DNA of 64,000 nt from Zoogloeaceae bacterium (GTDB lineage: Bacteria > Pseudomonadota > Gammaproteobacteria > Burkholderiales > Rhodocyclaceae): contig JAEUNY010000054.1 in assembly GCA_016791005.1 (NCBI GenBank), forward strand, positions 1 through 64,000, in the 5' to 3' direction. The translations under genes and the position numbers were made by a program. Below, in pieces: positions 1 through 8,510 of this stretch; positions within the stretch are counted from its first letter, which is position 1, and each line of letters starts with the position of its first letter. The notes beneath the pieces are model-generated. The model worked only from the letters and a program-made list of their open reading frames with translations, did not search any database and was not told the DNA's origin.

Positions 1-456
1 ACCCTGGTCGCCCAGTCCCACAGCGATCCCATGGCCTTTCTCGACCACCTGTGCCAGACCCTTTTCGTGCGCACCGACCGCCAAATCCGCTTTGAGGGGG
101 ATGCCCAGACCCCCGCCCACACCCTGGCGAGCGCCCGCGGGGCGTGCCGCGACCTGACCGTCCTCTTCCTCGCCGCGTGCCGCGGGCAGGGGATGGCGGG
201 GCGCTTTGTGAGCGGTTATCAAGCCGAGGCCGACACGCCGGACGGCCAGCGCCATCTCCATGCCTGGCCGGAGATCTTCCTGCCCGGCTATGGCTGGGCC
301 GCCTGGGACCCGACCCACGGCATCCCGGTGGGGGAAGGCCATGTGCCGCTCTACGCCGCCGCTACCCAGGCCGAGACCATGCCCGTAGAAGGGGGCTTCT
401 ACGCCAACGGCGTCACCGCCACCTTGGATTACTCGGTGCGTATCGCCACATCCTGA
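1..456 (+). CDS. Transglutaminase-like superfamily protein, 3' part only
   Basis: The reading frame is open from the first base, so the N-terminus lies outside the window and only about 151 residues are visible. The core of a transglutaminase/protease-like fold can be read: the nucleophile Cys in the context GACRDLT (codon at 145), the His in HAWPEIFLPGYGW (codon at 259) and the Asp in WDPTHG (codon at 307). These form the Cys-His-Asp triad of the family. Bacterial members act as peptidases or amidases; the substrate cannot be told here. The last 28 bases overlap the 3' end of the convergent ATP-grasp gene. Family assignment is firm; function is not. Confidence 0.88.
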   Translation, partial: TLVAQSHSDPMAFLDHLCQTLFVRTDRQIRFEGDAQTPAHTLASARGACRDLTVLFLAACRGQGMAGRFVSGYQAEADTPDGQRHLHAWPEIFLPGYGWAAWDPTHGIPVGEGHVPLYAAATQAETMPVEGGFYANGVTATLDYSVRIATS

Positions 457-1328
457 CCCCGCAGGGGGATCTCGCCGAGGCGCTCCACCAAGGCGGCGGC
501 GAAGCGCTGGGGGGCGCCGGGCGCGGCACCGAGGAAGAGTTCCGGCTCGATCAGTTCCAGTTCCATGATCACCGGCCGCCCCTCGTGGATGACACAATCG
601 ACCCGGGCATAGGTACACGGCGCCGGCGTGACGGCGAGGGCCGCGACGGCCAGATCCTGCAGGGCCGGCCCTGGCTCGCAATGCGCCACCGTCCCGCCGT
701 AGAGGTCCTGGACGCGGAAATCCCCGGGGCGGGGCCGCTTGCGAAGGGCGTGGGAATAACGCCCGCCGAAGAACACCAGGGAGACCTCCCCCTCCTCGGC
801 GATGCTCGGCAGATAGGGCTGGACGAGCACATCGCCGTTGCGGACGAGATCGTCGGCATGGCGCTGGCAGGCCGGGGCGGCGGAAGACGCGCACAGGGCC
901 CCAATGCTCCCGATGGAAATGGCGGGCTTGACCACCACTCGCTCCCAGCCACAGGCCGCCACCCTTTCCGCCGCGTCGGCGCAACCCTGGTCGAGCCAAA
1001 GGGTGGGGACGGTGGGGATGCCCACCCGCTCCAGCCCTGCGAGGTAACCCTTGTGGCTATTCCATTCGAGCACCTCGACGGGGTTCTCGAAGCGGGTGAG
1101 GCCGGCGACCCGCTGCGCCCAGGCCAGAAACTCGTCGCGGCGGCGAAAGTAGTCCCAGGGCGTGCGCACCACCACGAGGGGAAAGCAGCCCCAATCCACC
1201 GCCGCTGGCCAGGGCAGCACCTCGGGCGCAATCCCGAGATCGTGCAGGGCAGCCACCAGATAATGGGTTTCGGGATCCGGCTTGGCCATTTCCGCCCCGG
1301 TAACCAGGGCGATGGATTGGGAGCTCAT
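429..1328 (-). CDS. ATP-grasp domain protein (RimK / glutathione-synthetase-like ligase)
   Basis: This is a protein of about 299 residues whose layout fits a small ATP-grasp ligase: an N-terminal preATP-grasp region (VVVRTPWDYF, residues ~50-60), a central stretch with VVVKPAIS (lysine contacting ATP) and VLVQPYLPSIAEEGEVSLVFF, and a C-terminal metal/ATP segment (YARVDCVI ... IMELELIEPELF). Such enzymes join a carboxylate to an amine through an acyl phosphate. The frame is open further upstream, but the start at 1328 (MSSQSIALVTGA) gives a natural N-terminus; the ribosome site there is weak. It converges on and overlaps the transglutaminase-like gene. The substrate is unknown. Confidence 0.85.
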   Translation of the reverse strand: MSSQSIALVTGAEMAKPDPETHYLVAALHDLGIAPEVLPWPAAVDWGCFPLVVVRTPWDYFRRRDEFLAWAQRVAGLTRFENPVEVLEWNSHKGYLAGLERVGIPTVPTLWLDQGCADAAERVAACGWERVVVKPAISIGSIGALCASSAAPACQRHADDLVRNGDVLVQPYLPSIAEEGEVSLVFFGGRYSHALRKRPRPGDFRVQDLYGGTVAHCEPGPALQDLAVAALAVTPAPCTYARVDCVIHEGRPVIMELELIEPELFLGAAPGAPQRFAAALVERLGEIPLRGQDVAIRTE

Positions 1329-1523
1329 GACAACATCCAGGGCAGCATTGAAGAACGAGAGACCCCTATTGTCCCCGGGCCGGACGGCGGGCGCCAAGGG
1401 GTGACACGCCACCAGGCATTGGCCCCCAAACCCGACAAAATTACTCGGCAATTTTGCCAAGAGCATCTAGACTGGCGGTAAACCCCCGCATCGGCTTGGG
1501 AAGGGGCAACTCGGAGCGCGTCC

Positions 1524-2783
1524 ATGACTGATTCCGGCGGACTGTTGTTCTCCCCCATCCGTATCGGGCGGCTCACCCTGCCCGGTCGCCTGTTCAAGAC
1601 CGCAACGGCGGAAACCCGCGCCTCGCACGATGGATTCGTCACCGACGAGTTGGTGGAGTTCTACCGCCTCCTCGCCCTGGGCCGGACGCCCCTCATCATC
1701 ACCGGCAACATCTACGTCAGCCGTCAGGGCAAATCGGCCCCCCGCCAGACCGGCGCCGACCACGACGACAAGATTCCCGGCCTGATTCGCATCACCGACG
1801 CAGTGCATGGCGCGGGTGGGCGGATCTTCGCCCAGCTCAACCATTGCGGCCGCCAGGTGGTGCCGGACTTCGTCGGCGCAAAGGACGTGGTCTCGGCCTC
1901 CGCGGTGAAGGACCTTCTCACCGGCACCCGGCCCCGGGCCCTCAGCCCGGCGGAGATCGCCGAGGTGGTGGAGGCCTATGGCGAAGCCGCCCGCCGCTGC
2001 CAGGCGGCGGGATTCGACGGGGTTCAGATGCACTCGGCCAACGGCTACCTCCTGAGCCAGTTCCTCACCCCCTACACCAATCGGCGCACCGATGACTACG
2101 GCGGGGACCTGGAGCGCCGCACGCGCTTCGCGCGGGAGGTTCTGGCCGCCATCCGGGCCCGGGTCGGCGCGGATTTCCCGGTGATCATCAAGATGAACGG
2201 CTCCGACGCCCTGCCCCTACGGGACGGCCTCGACACCACCGAACTCGCCCGAGCGGCAAAGATCATGGAGGCTGCTGGCGTCGACGCCGTGGAGATCTCG
2301 GTGGGCCACTACGAATCGGGCTTTCCGATGGTGTGCGGCACCTTCGGCCGCTGCCTGCGGGCCATGCTTCAGGGCAGCATGGCGCATTTACCAGCCTGGC
2401 GGCGCATCCTTCTCACCCTCTTTCGCCCCCTCGTCACCCTCGCCTGCAACCTGCTCTGGCCCGGCCGTGAGGGTTTCAACCTGGATCACACCCCAGCCTT
2501 CAAGGCCGCCCTGTCGATCCCGGTGATCAGCGTGGGGGGCTTTCGCACCCGCGCAGCGATGGAAAACGCCCTCGCCCGGGGGCTGTGCGACGCCGTATCC
2601 GCCGGCCGGCCCTTCCTGGCGGACCCTTTTTTCTTCCGCCACATCCGGGACAACATTCCCGGCCCGCATTGCGTGGACTGCAATGCCTGTGTAGGCCACC
2701 TGGGGGCCCAGCCGGCCGATTGCTACCACCCGAAGGTGCGGGCCGAGAAGGACGCGATGCTCGCCGCCCTTCGCCAGCCCTGA
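1524..2783 (+). CDS. NADH:flavin oxidoreductase, old yellow enzyme family
   Basis: A protein of 419 residues forming an FMN-binding TIM barrel. Seen are the N-terminal LFSPIRIGRLTLPGRLFKTAT, the DGVQMHSANGYLLSQFLTP segment with TNRRTDDYGGDLERR typical of the family (residues ~170-200) and the phosphate-binding end (PVISVGGFRTR ... VSAGRPFLADP). The C-terminus carries four cysteines, CVDCNAC followed ten residues later by another Cys, close to the [4Fe-4S] ligand pattern of 2,4-dienoyl-CoA-reductase-like relatives. The FAD/NAD domain of those long enzymes is missing. It probably reduces an activated C=C bond; the physiological substrate is unknown. Confidence 0.92.
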   Translation: MTDSGGLLFSPIRIGRLTLPGRLFKTATAETRASHDGFVTDELVEFYRLLALGRTPLIITGNIYVSRQGKSAPRQTGADHDDKIPGLIRITDAVHGAGGRIFAQLNHCGRQVVPDFVGAKDVVSASAVKDLLTGTRPRALSPAEIAEVVEAYGEAARRCQAAGFDGVQMHSANGYLLSQFLTPYTNRRTDDYGGDLERRTRFAREVLAAIRARVGADFPVIIKMNGSDALPLRDGLDTTELARAAKIMEAAGVDAVEISVGHYESGFPMVCGTFGRCLRAMLQGSMAHLPAWRRILLTLFRPLVTLACNLLWPGREGFNLDHTPAFKAALSIPVISVGGFRTRAAMENALARGLCDAVSAGRPFLADPFFFRHIRDNIPGPHCVDCNACVGHLGAQPADCYHPKVRAEKDAMLAALRQP

Positions 2784-2792
2784 GCCCCTTCC

Positions 2793-3416
2793 CTACCAGC
2801 GTCGCGTGTCGTCGTCGTGCTTTTCGGCCCGCACGCGCCGCTCCAGGTGATCGAGGGCCGCGTGCATCCGCGCCCGCTCGTCCCGAGACAAGCGGCCGTC
2901 CATGCGCATCTGATCCTCCCGCCGGCGAATATTCACCAGTTCGCGCTGGAGATCCCGGGCTTCGTGGCGGGTCAGGGCGCCGCTCTGGATGCCCCGGTCG
3001 ATACGCCGCTCGATGGACTCGATGCGCCCGGGGATCGACTCCCTCCGGTCGTCGTCATAACCCCCTCCCGGCCCCCAGCCCCCGCCAGGGCCGTGGTGAC
3101 GCATGTCATCGTCGTGCTTTTCGACCCGGATGCGTTGGCTCAGCCGATCGAGATCGTTGTGGAGGCGCTCCCGCTCGTGGCGGTCGATCCGCCCGTCGTT
3201 ACCGTGCATCATCGCCGCGCGTCGTTTGATCATTTCCAGCTCGCTCTGGAGTTGGCGCGCTTCGCGGCCGGTCAGGGCCCCTGAGCGGATGCCCTGGTCG
3301 ATGCGGCGCTCCATCTGATTGACGCGGGTGGGAATGTTGTCGTCGCGATCGGCCAATGCAGGCGCGGCGAAACTGATCAGAAGGGCGCTGGTCAGCGCCG
3401 CGAGGGAGCGTTTCAT
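2793..3416 (-). CDS. Exported hypothetical protein with an internal duplication
   Basis: A protein of 207 residues with a clear signal peptide (MKRSLAALTSALLISFAAPALA). The mature part is charged and helical and consists of two copies of a unit of about 75 residues (residues ~28-103 and ~126-203). Each starts with IP-R-[VI]---ERRID-GI-SGALT--EAR-LQ and ends in VEKHDDD or RAEKHDDD, joined by a Gly/Pro/His-rich linker (HHGPGGGWGPGGGY). Each unit carries a DGR[IL]-R-ER-R-H segment. No enzyme motif is seen. A periplasmic stress or metal-interacting role resembling Spy/CpxP-like helical proteins is only a guess. It converges with the oxidoreductase gene. Confidence 0.8.
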   Translation of the reverse strand: MKRSLAALTSALLISFAAPALADRDDNIPTRVNQMERRIDQGIRSGALTGREARQLQSELEMIKRRAAMMHGNDGRIDRHERERLHNDLDRLSQRIRVEKHDDDMRHHGPGGGWGPGGGYDDDRRESIPGRIESIERRIDRGIQSGALTRHEARDLQRELVNIRRREDQMRMDGRLSRDERARMHAALDHLERRVRAEKHDDDTRRW

Positions 3417-3675
3417 GGTCGATGCCTCCGGGCGGCGCGATGCCGCTGTTGTAGAGATTTCATTCTAGCGGCGGCGCCGCGGCGCCCCAGCGGGAAATGC
3501 ATCAAACCATGACCGCAGTTCCGGCCCCGGCGGCGCAGGACGACACCGGAACCGGCGCCTTTGCCTTGCCGGCGCTGGGCGTCGGGACAGGCTGTGCTTA
3601 CCCGGGCCAACACCGCCCACGACCTTCCGAAACACTCGCCTGCGCGATCTTTACATTCGCCGGCGTGAATCGCGC

Positions 3676-4719
3676 TCACAAGTAACGGGCGGCCGCCTCG
3701 AGCGGGTCCTCCCGCGGAGGAATGTCCACTCGGGCGCAGCGCACCACCGCGAGGCCGCGGGGTTCGTTTCCCGCAAGGTGAATCTCGGTCAGCACAAACT
3801 CATTCACCGCCCCACCGCCTTCATCCCCCATCGCCTTGACCCCCAGCCGGTCAAGCCGCAGGGGGGTGTGGGTGAAGCGAATATACTGCTCCGGGTGATC
3901 CAGCACCTCGATGACCTGGGCGAGAAAATCATCCACCGTGGCCAGACTCGCCCGCGCCACCCCCAGCCCGGACTCGGTTTCCCGCAATTCGGCCTCCAGG
4001 GCCTGGAGTTCCTCCGCGTGGGCCCCCGGAGGATCCACGAGGGCCTCCAGGCCTCTCGCCCGGGCCGCCAGGCGCCGCCGGCGGGTGGCAAGGAAAGCCT
4101 TGCGATCGGCCAGCCGCAGGCCGCGCTTGTGGATGCCTTCGATCCGCTCCAGGGCGACGTTGATCAGACGCTGCAGAACCCGCGCGCCCACCGCGAGACG
4201 CAGCCCCGCATGATTCGCGGCAGGTAGGATGAGTTGGTGATCGGTGAAGCTCACCTGGGTTTGGGCCACATCCTGACGCAGGAGGCCGCCTTCGAGGGCC
4301 ATCCCGAGGACCGTGCGCTCGACACGCCGGAAGACCAGGATCCCCCAGGCCTCCTCCACCGCGCCCTGGGCCGGGTCATCAAAGAACTCCCGCAAGGCCT
4401 CGCTCCGCCCCAGCACCGTGGTCACATCGTCCCGCCGGGCGAAGAAGGCGTTGATCGCCGGATCGGTATTCCAGGCCTGGGGCGCCAGACGACGGGGCGC
4501 GGGCAATTCCAGCGTCAGCGCCCGCAGGAAGATGAGGGACCGCCGCACCGCCGGCTCCAGCACATGGGGATACCCGGCGGCCAAGCGCACCCGGGGGTCC
4601 AGGCTGTCGGCCACCAGGGCCATGGCTTCCGGCAGCAGGGCGGCCAGTTGGGGCGGGAAGGGCTCCGTGGCTGCAGGCTCGGATGCCCCGAAAAAACGGC
4701 TCAGAAAATCGAAGAACAC
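3676..4719 (-). CDS. Hypothetical protein, 347 residues
   Basis: I do not recognise the family. The protein starts MFFDFLSRFFGASE without a signal peptide, is mainly alpha-helical, has a long charged coiled-coil-like region (residues ~190-270, with RKAFLATRRRRLAARARGLEAL and a Glu-rich stretch), and ends in a compact segment with VNEFVLTEIHLAGNEPRGLAVVR. High GC at third codon positions and the absence of a competing frame support real coding. It lies downstream of the ABC exporter genes in the same orientation, separated by about 80 bases, so co-transcription is possible but not shown. Confidence 0.75.
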   Translation of the reverse strand: MFFDFLSRFFGASEPAATEPFPPQLAALLPEAMALVADSLDPRVRLAAGYPHVLEPAVRRSLIFLRALTLELPAPRRLAPQAWNTDPAINAFFARRDDVTTVLGRSEALREFFDDPAQGAVEEAWGILVFRRVERTVLGMALEGGLLRQDVAQTQVSFTDHQLILPAANHAGLRLAVGARVLQRLINVALERIEGIHKRGLRLADRKAFLATRRRRLAARARGLEALVDPPGAHAEELQALEAELRETESGLGVARASLATVDDFLAQVIEVLDHPEQYIRFTHTPLRLDRLGVKAMGDEGGGAVNEFVLTEIHLAGNEPRGLAVVRCARVDIPPREDPLEAAARYL

Positions 4720-4798
4720 CAGGGCGCCTCTGCGCTGACCAAGCCGTGATTGTAGTTGCTGCGCTGCCGCACCGGGGGATCCAAGCGGCCCGGGCGCC

Positions 4799-5560
4799 TC
4801 AGGCCTTGAGGCGGTAACCGGTTTTGAAGATCCAGGCGACGGTGGCCATGCAGACTGCCAGGAACAGCGCGGTCATCGCCAGGCTAAGCCCCACTGGCAC
4901 GTCGGCCAGGCCATAGAAACTCCAGCGGAACCCGCTGATGAGATAGACCACCGGATTGAACAGGCTCACGGTCTGCCAGATCGGCGGCAACATGTCGATG
5001 GTATAAAAGCTGCCGCCCAAGAAGGTGAGGGGGGTGACGATGAGGAGCGGCACCAGTTGGAGCTTTTCGAAATTGTCCGCCCAGATGCCGATGATGAACC
5101 CCAGCAGGCTGAAGGTGATGGCGGTGAGAACCAGGAACAGCACCATCCACACCGGATGCTCAATACGCATGGGCACAAAGAGCGACGCAGTGATCAGGAT
5201 GATCGCGCCCAGGATGAGGGATTTGGTCGCCGCTGCCCCGACGTAGCTGATCACGATCTCGACGTAGGACACCGGCGCCGAAAGCAGCTCGTAAATCGTG
5301 CCGGTGAAACGCGGGAAGTAGATGCCAAAGGAGGCGTTGGACAGGCTCTGGGTCAGGAGCGAGAGCATGACCAGCCCCGGGACGATGAAGCTGCCATAGC
5401 CGACCCCTTCGATGTGGGGAATCCGCGAGCCGATGGCGGCGCCGAAGACGACGAAATACAGTGACGTGGAGATCACCGGCGAGACGATGCTTTGCACCAG
5501 GGTCCGCCGCGTGCGGGCCATTTCAAAGCGATAGATGGCGCGGATGGCGTAGAGATTCAT
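4799..5560 (-). CDS. ABC-2 type exporter permease (YadH-like)
   Basis: A protein of 253 residues with six predicted membrane spans, starting with a cytoplasmic [21 protein letters not shown]. It has the ABC-2 permease layout of E. coli YadH, including the [20 protein letters not shown] loop and a final FKTGYRLKA. Its start codon overlaps the stop of the upstream ATPase gene by four bases, which means translational coupling. Together they form an exporter of unknown cargo in the inner membrane. YadGH relatives are often annotated as multidrug or lipid-linked exporters, but nothing here fixes the substrate. Confidence 0.93.
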   Translation of the reverse strand: MNLYAIRAIYRFEMARTRRTLVQSIVSPVISTSLYFVVFGAAIGSRIPHIEGVGYGSFIVPGLVMLSLLTQSLSNASFGIYFPRFTGTIYELLSAPVSYVEIVISYVGAAATKSLILGAIILITASLFVPMRIEHPVWMVLFLVLTAITFSLLGFIIGIWADNFEKLQLVPLLIVTPLTFLGGSFYTIDMLPPIWQTVSLFNPVVYLISGFRWSFYGLADVPVGLSLAMTALFLAVCMATVAWIFKTGYRLKA

Positions 5561-6492
5561 CGGCCGCCCTTCAAGAGACCCACGAAGATGTCCTCCAGTG
5601 AACTTTGCGTGGTGTGGAGATCCTTGAAGGCCACCCCGGCCGCGTCCAGGTCTTCCAGCAGGGTCACGATTCCGGCGTGCTCGCCCTCCGCCGCGCTGGC
5701 GTCATAGGTATAGATGATCTCCTCCCCACTCTTGGCGAGTTCCACCCCATGGCGCATCAAAGCCGGGGGCAACTCCGCGAGGGGCGCCTGCAGCTGAAGG
5801 GTCAGTTGCTTCTTGCCAAGCTTGCGCATCAGGGCCGCCTTGTCCTCGACGAGCACGATCTCGCCCTTGTTGATCACCCCGACCCGGTCCGCCATCTCCT
5901 CGGCTTCTTCGATGTAGTGGGTGGTGAGAATGATGGTGACGCCGTCAGCCTGCAGGCGCCGCACCAAAGCCCACATATCCCGACGCAAAGCCACGTCCAC
6001 GCCGGCGGTGGGCTCGTCGAGAAACAGCACGCGGGGTTCATGGGAAAGGGCTTTGGCGATGAGGAGACGCCGCTTCATCCCCCCCGACAAGGTCATGATC
6101 TTGCTGTGCCGCTTCTCCCAAAGGGAAAGCTGGCGCAGGACCTCCTCCAGGTGGGCGGGATTGGGCGGCTTGCCGAAGAGGCCCCGACTGAAGCACACCG
6201 TGGCCCAGACGCTCTCGAAGGCATCGGTGGTGAGTTCCTGGGGCACCAGGCCGATCAGGGCCCGGGCGGCACGGTAGTCCCGCAGGATGTCGTGCCCGCC
6301 CACCCGCACCGTCCCCGCCGTCGGCCGCACGATCCCGCACAGGATGCTGATCAGCGTGGTCTTTCCCGCCCCGTTAGGCCCCAGCAACGCAAAGATCTCG
6401 CCTTTGCGGATCTGCAGGTCCACACCCGTCAAGGCCTGATACCCGGTGGCGTAGGTCTTGGAGAGGCCGGAAATGTCGATGATGGGGGGCAT
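5557..6492 (-). CDS. ABC transporter ATP-binding protein (YadG-like)
   Basis: A protein of about 311 residues with all ABC motifs: Walker [11 protein letters not shown]-loop LVPQELT, signature LSGGMKRR, Walker [13 protein letters not shown] and the H-loop [10 protein letters not shown]. The C-terminal extension (~80 residues) ending [14 protein letters not shown] is typical of YadG-type subunits. The ATG at 6492 ([14 protein letters not shown]) is preferred; a GTG five codons upstream (6507) is also possible. It is coupled to the downstream permease by a four-base overlap and follows the aminotransferase gene closely. Confidence 0.93.
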   Translation of the reverse strand: MPPIIDISGLSKTYATGYQALTGVDLQIRKGEIFALLGPNGAGKTTLISILCGIVRPTAGTVRVGGHDILRDYRAARALIGLVPQELTTDAFESVWATVCFSRGLFGKPPNPAHLEEVLRQLSLWEKRHSKIMTLSGGMKRRLLIAKALSHEPRVLFLDEPTAGVDVALRRDMWALVRRLQADGVTIILTTHYIEEAEEMADRVGVINKGEIVLVEDKAALMRKLGKKQLTLQLQAPLAELPPALMRHGVELAKSGEEIIYTYDASAAEGEHAGIVTLLEDLDAAGVAFKDLHTTQSSLEDIFVGLLKGGR

Positions 6493-6521
6493 GGAAGTGG
6501 GGGCCACGGGGGCGACGCGGC

Positions 6522-7649
6522 TCAGCGAATCCGATCCAGGGCGTCTTCCAGGGTGTTCACGGTCCGGGAGATGTTCTGGAGCTTGTCGAGGCCGAAGAGC
6601 CCGATGCGGAAGCTGCGGAAATCCGCTGGCTCGTCACACTGGAGGGGCACCCCCGCGGCGGTCTGGATGCCCTGGGCCAGCCACTTTTTGCCCGTCTGGA
6701 TCTCCGGGTCGTCGGTATAGCTCACGATCACCCCGGGGGCTTCGAAGCGCGCCGCTGCGACGCTCTTGAAGCCCCGCCGGGCCAGAAGTCCACGTACCTC
6801 GCGCCCCAGCTCAAGCTGCTCGGCCCGGGCCCGCTCGAAGCCAAAACGCTCGGTTTCCAGCATGACGTCCCGCAACTTCGCCAACGCATCGGTCGGCATG
6901 GTGGCGTGGTAGGCATGCCCACCCTGCTCGAAGGTTTCCATGATCTGCAACCATTTGCGCAGATCGCAGGCAAAGCTGGTGCTGGTAGTGGCGTCAATGC
7001 GCGCCCGCGCGGCATCGCCCAGGGTCACCAGCCCGCAGCAAGGCGACCCGCTCCACACCTTCTGGGGCGCGCTCACCAGGATGTCGACGCCCACCGCGGC
7101 CATGTCGACCCAGAGCGTGCCGGAGGCCACGCAATCGAGCACGAAGAGGCCGCCGACCTCATGCACGGCGTCGGCCACCGCCCGCAGGTAATCCTCCGGC
7201 AACAGCATGCCGGAAGCCGTCTCCACGTGGGGAGCAAACACCAGGTCGGGCTTGAAACTGCGGATCGACTCCACCACTTCGTTGATGGGAGCTGGAGCGA
7301 AGGGCATCTGATGACCCGGCTCAAGCTGACGGGCCTTGAGCACCCGGGTCTCGCTGGGAATCTGCCCCATGTCGAAGATTTGACTCCAGCGATAGCTGAA
7401 CCACCCATTGCGGATCACCAGGCACCGCTTGCCGGTGGCAAACTGGCGGGCGACCGCCTCCATGGCGAAGGTCCCGCTCCCGGGCACCACCACCGCGGAG
7501 CGGGCGCCATAGACCTGCTTCAGGACCCGGGAAATATCGTTCATGACGCCCTGAAAGCGGCGGGACATGTGATTGAGGGCCCGATCGGTATAAACCACCG
7601 AATATTCGAGCAAACCTTCGGGGTCCACCTCCGGCAACAAACCTGGCAT
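6522..7649 (-). CDS. Class V aminotransferase (alanine-glyoxylate / serine-pyruvate type)
   Basis: A PLP-dependent enzyme of about 375 residues. Seen are the N-terminal [21 protein letters not shown], the glycine-rich [12 protein letters not shown], the Asp-containing [10 protein letters not shown] and the PLP-lysine context [11 protein letters not shown]. This is the AGXT/PhnW/serine-pyruvate subfamily that moves an amino group between small 2-oxo acids. The ATG at 7649 has a good ribosome site (GGGAGA) seven bases upstream, so it is preferred over an earlier in-frame start at 7664. It leads the two ABC exporter genes on the minus strand, with a short gap, suggesting one transcript. The exact amino donor is unknown. 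Confidence 0.9.
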   Translation of the reverse strand: MPGLLPEVDPEGLLEYSVVYTDRALNHMSRRFQGVMNDISRVLKQVYGARSAVVVPGSGTFAMEAVARQFATGKRCLVIRNGWFSYRWSQIFDMGQIPSETRVLKARQLEPGHQMPFAPAPINEVVESIRSFKPDLVFAPHVETASGMLLPEDYLRAVADAVHEVGGLFVLDCVASGTLWVDMAAVGVDILVSAPQKVWSGSPCCGLVTLGDAARARIDATTSTSFACDLRKWLQIMETFEQGGHAYHATMPTDALAKLRDVMLETERFGFERARAEQLELGREVRGLLARRGFKSVAAARFEAPGVIVSYTDDPEIQTGKKWLAQGIQTAAGVPLQCDEPADFRSFRIGLFGLDKLQNISRTVNTLEDALDRIR

Positions 7650-7790
7650 GACTGTCTCCCACACGTCTAATTGATTGAGTGGCCGGCAGCATAACCCGCG
7701 GGCGACGAGAATTCATCGTCGAAAAATTCGCGCGCGGCGCCACCAAACCGACAACATCTCGCTGCGGAGCAACCCCAGGCAACGCAAGCC

Positions 7791-8324
7791 ATGGCAAGAT
7801 GGCAGCCTCATTTCACAATGCGCGCCATAGTGGAACTCGCCGACTACACCCTCGAAGCCCTGATCGAACTTCTCGCCCGGGTCCGCGCCGAGGTTCAGGC
7901 TCGCGAGGCCGAAGAAAGCGAAGCTGCGCCCGCCCCTGACGTGGTCGAGCCGGACGACGAGGCTGAGGAGGAAGCGGAGGCCCCCGCGGAAGCGTTCGAC
8001 GAAATCGCTGAAGACGAGCCAGCGGCCAGCGACGAGGCGCCGGAACCCGAGCCGCCCCCCGAACCCCCACCGCCGCCGCCTCCGCCTCCGGTCAAGTACA
8101 TGCATCCGTCGAATCGCCAGCTCACTTGGGATGGCAATGCCCCGCAACCCGCCTGGGTCGGCATCTGGCTGTACACCGGTGGCACCCTCTACGCCCTGGA
8201 GGTCGCCGCGGAAAAAATGCGGCCCCGGCCGCGCCCCCACTTCCCCGTCCTGCCCGACGCTCCGGCCAATCCTCCGCCCACGAACAAGCCGCGCCGTTTC
8301 CGGCGTGGGCGCACGCCGCGCTAA
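7791..8324 (+). CDS. H-NS-like protein with acidic and polyproline linker, altered DNA-binding core
   Basis: A protein of 177 residues. The N-terminus (VELADYTLEALIELLARVRAEVQARE, residues ~14-39) resembles the oligomerisation helix of BpH3/H-NS family proteins. It is followed by a very acidic Ala/Glu/Pro region (~40-90) and a run of about ten prolines. Residues ~101-138 (VKYMHPSNRQLTWDGNAPQP then AWVGIWLYTGGTLYALEVA) align by eye with the H-NS C-terminal domain (KYR-P-----W-GRGRQP-W---L--GKSLDDL). The basic GRGR core is replaced by GNAP. A basic C-terminal tail (PRRFRRGRTPR) may compensate. Nucleoid binding is inferred. The ATG at 7818 is an alternative start. Confidence 0.75.
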   Translation: MARWQPHFTMRAIVELADYTLEALIELLARVRAEVQAREAEESEAAPAPDVVEPDDEAEEEAEAPAEAFDEIAEDEPAASDEAPEPEPPPEPPPPPPPPPVKYMHPSNRQLTWDGNAPQPAWVGIWLYTGGTLYALEVAAEKMRPRPRPHFPVLPDAPANPPPTNKPRRFRRGRTPR

Positions 8325-8405
8325 GCGCGTCGGCCCCTCTGTATCCCGCTTTTCCCCGGCCGGGAGGCAACCCGACCCAGGCGGATTCGGAGACACCTTT
8401 TCATA

Positions 8406-8434
8406 TTGGCGGAAATATTCCCTCAAGCTATGTT
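8406..8434 (+). promoter_or_regulatory. Candidate sigma-70 promoter for the PLD-like gene
   Basis: TTGGCG and TATGTT are separated by 17 bases in a locally AT-rich patch (8400-8445) in front of the PLD-like/giant-protein pair. The predicted transcript start is near 8441, about 70 bases ahead of the GTG start. Confidence 0.4.
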
Positions 8435-8510
8435 AGGGTAATTTCGTCGCCCGTTTGAGGCTCCGCAACAGTGGCCCCGGGCAACGACCGCCAGCCCGGG
8501 AGGAGAAGAC

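Noticed and set aside
1454..1480. TTGCCA followed 17 bases later by GGTAAA as promoter of the old yellow enzyme gene
   Set aside because: The -10 box matches only about half of the consensus; too weak to annotate.
5980..5995. CGACGCAAAGCC, resembling the conserved GEMM riboswitch core
   Set aside because: It lies inside the ABC ATPase gene and lacks the GAAA stem, the GGGCAAACC strand and the receptor stem.
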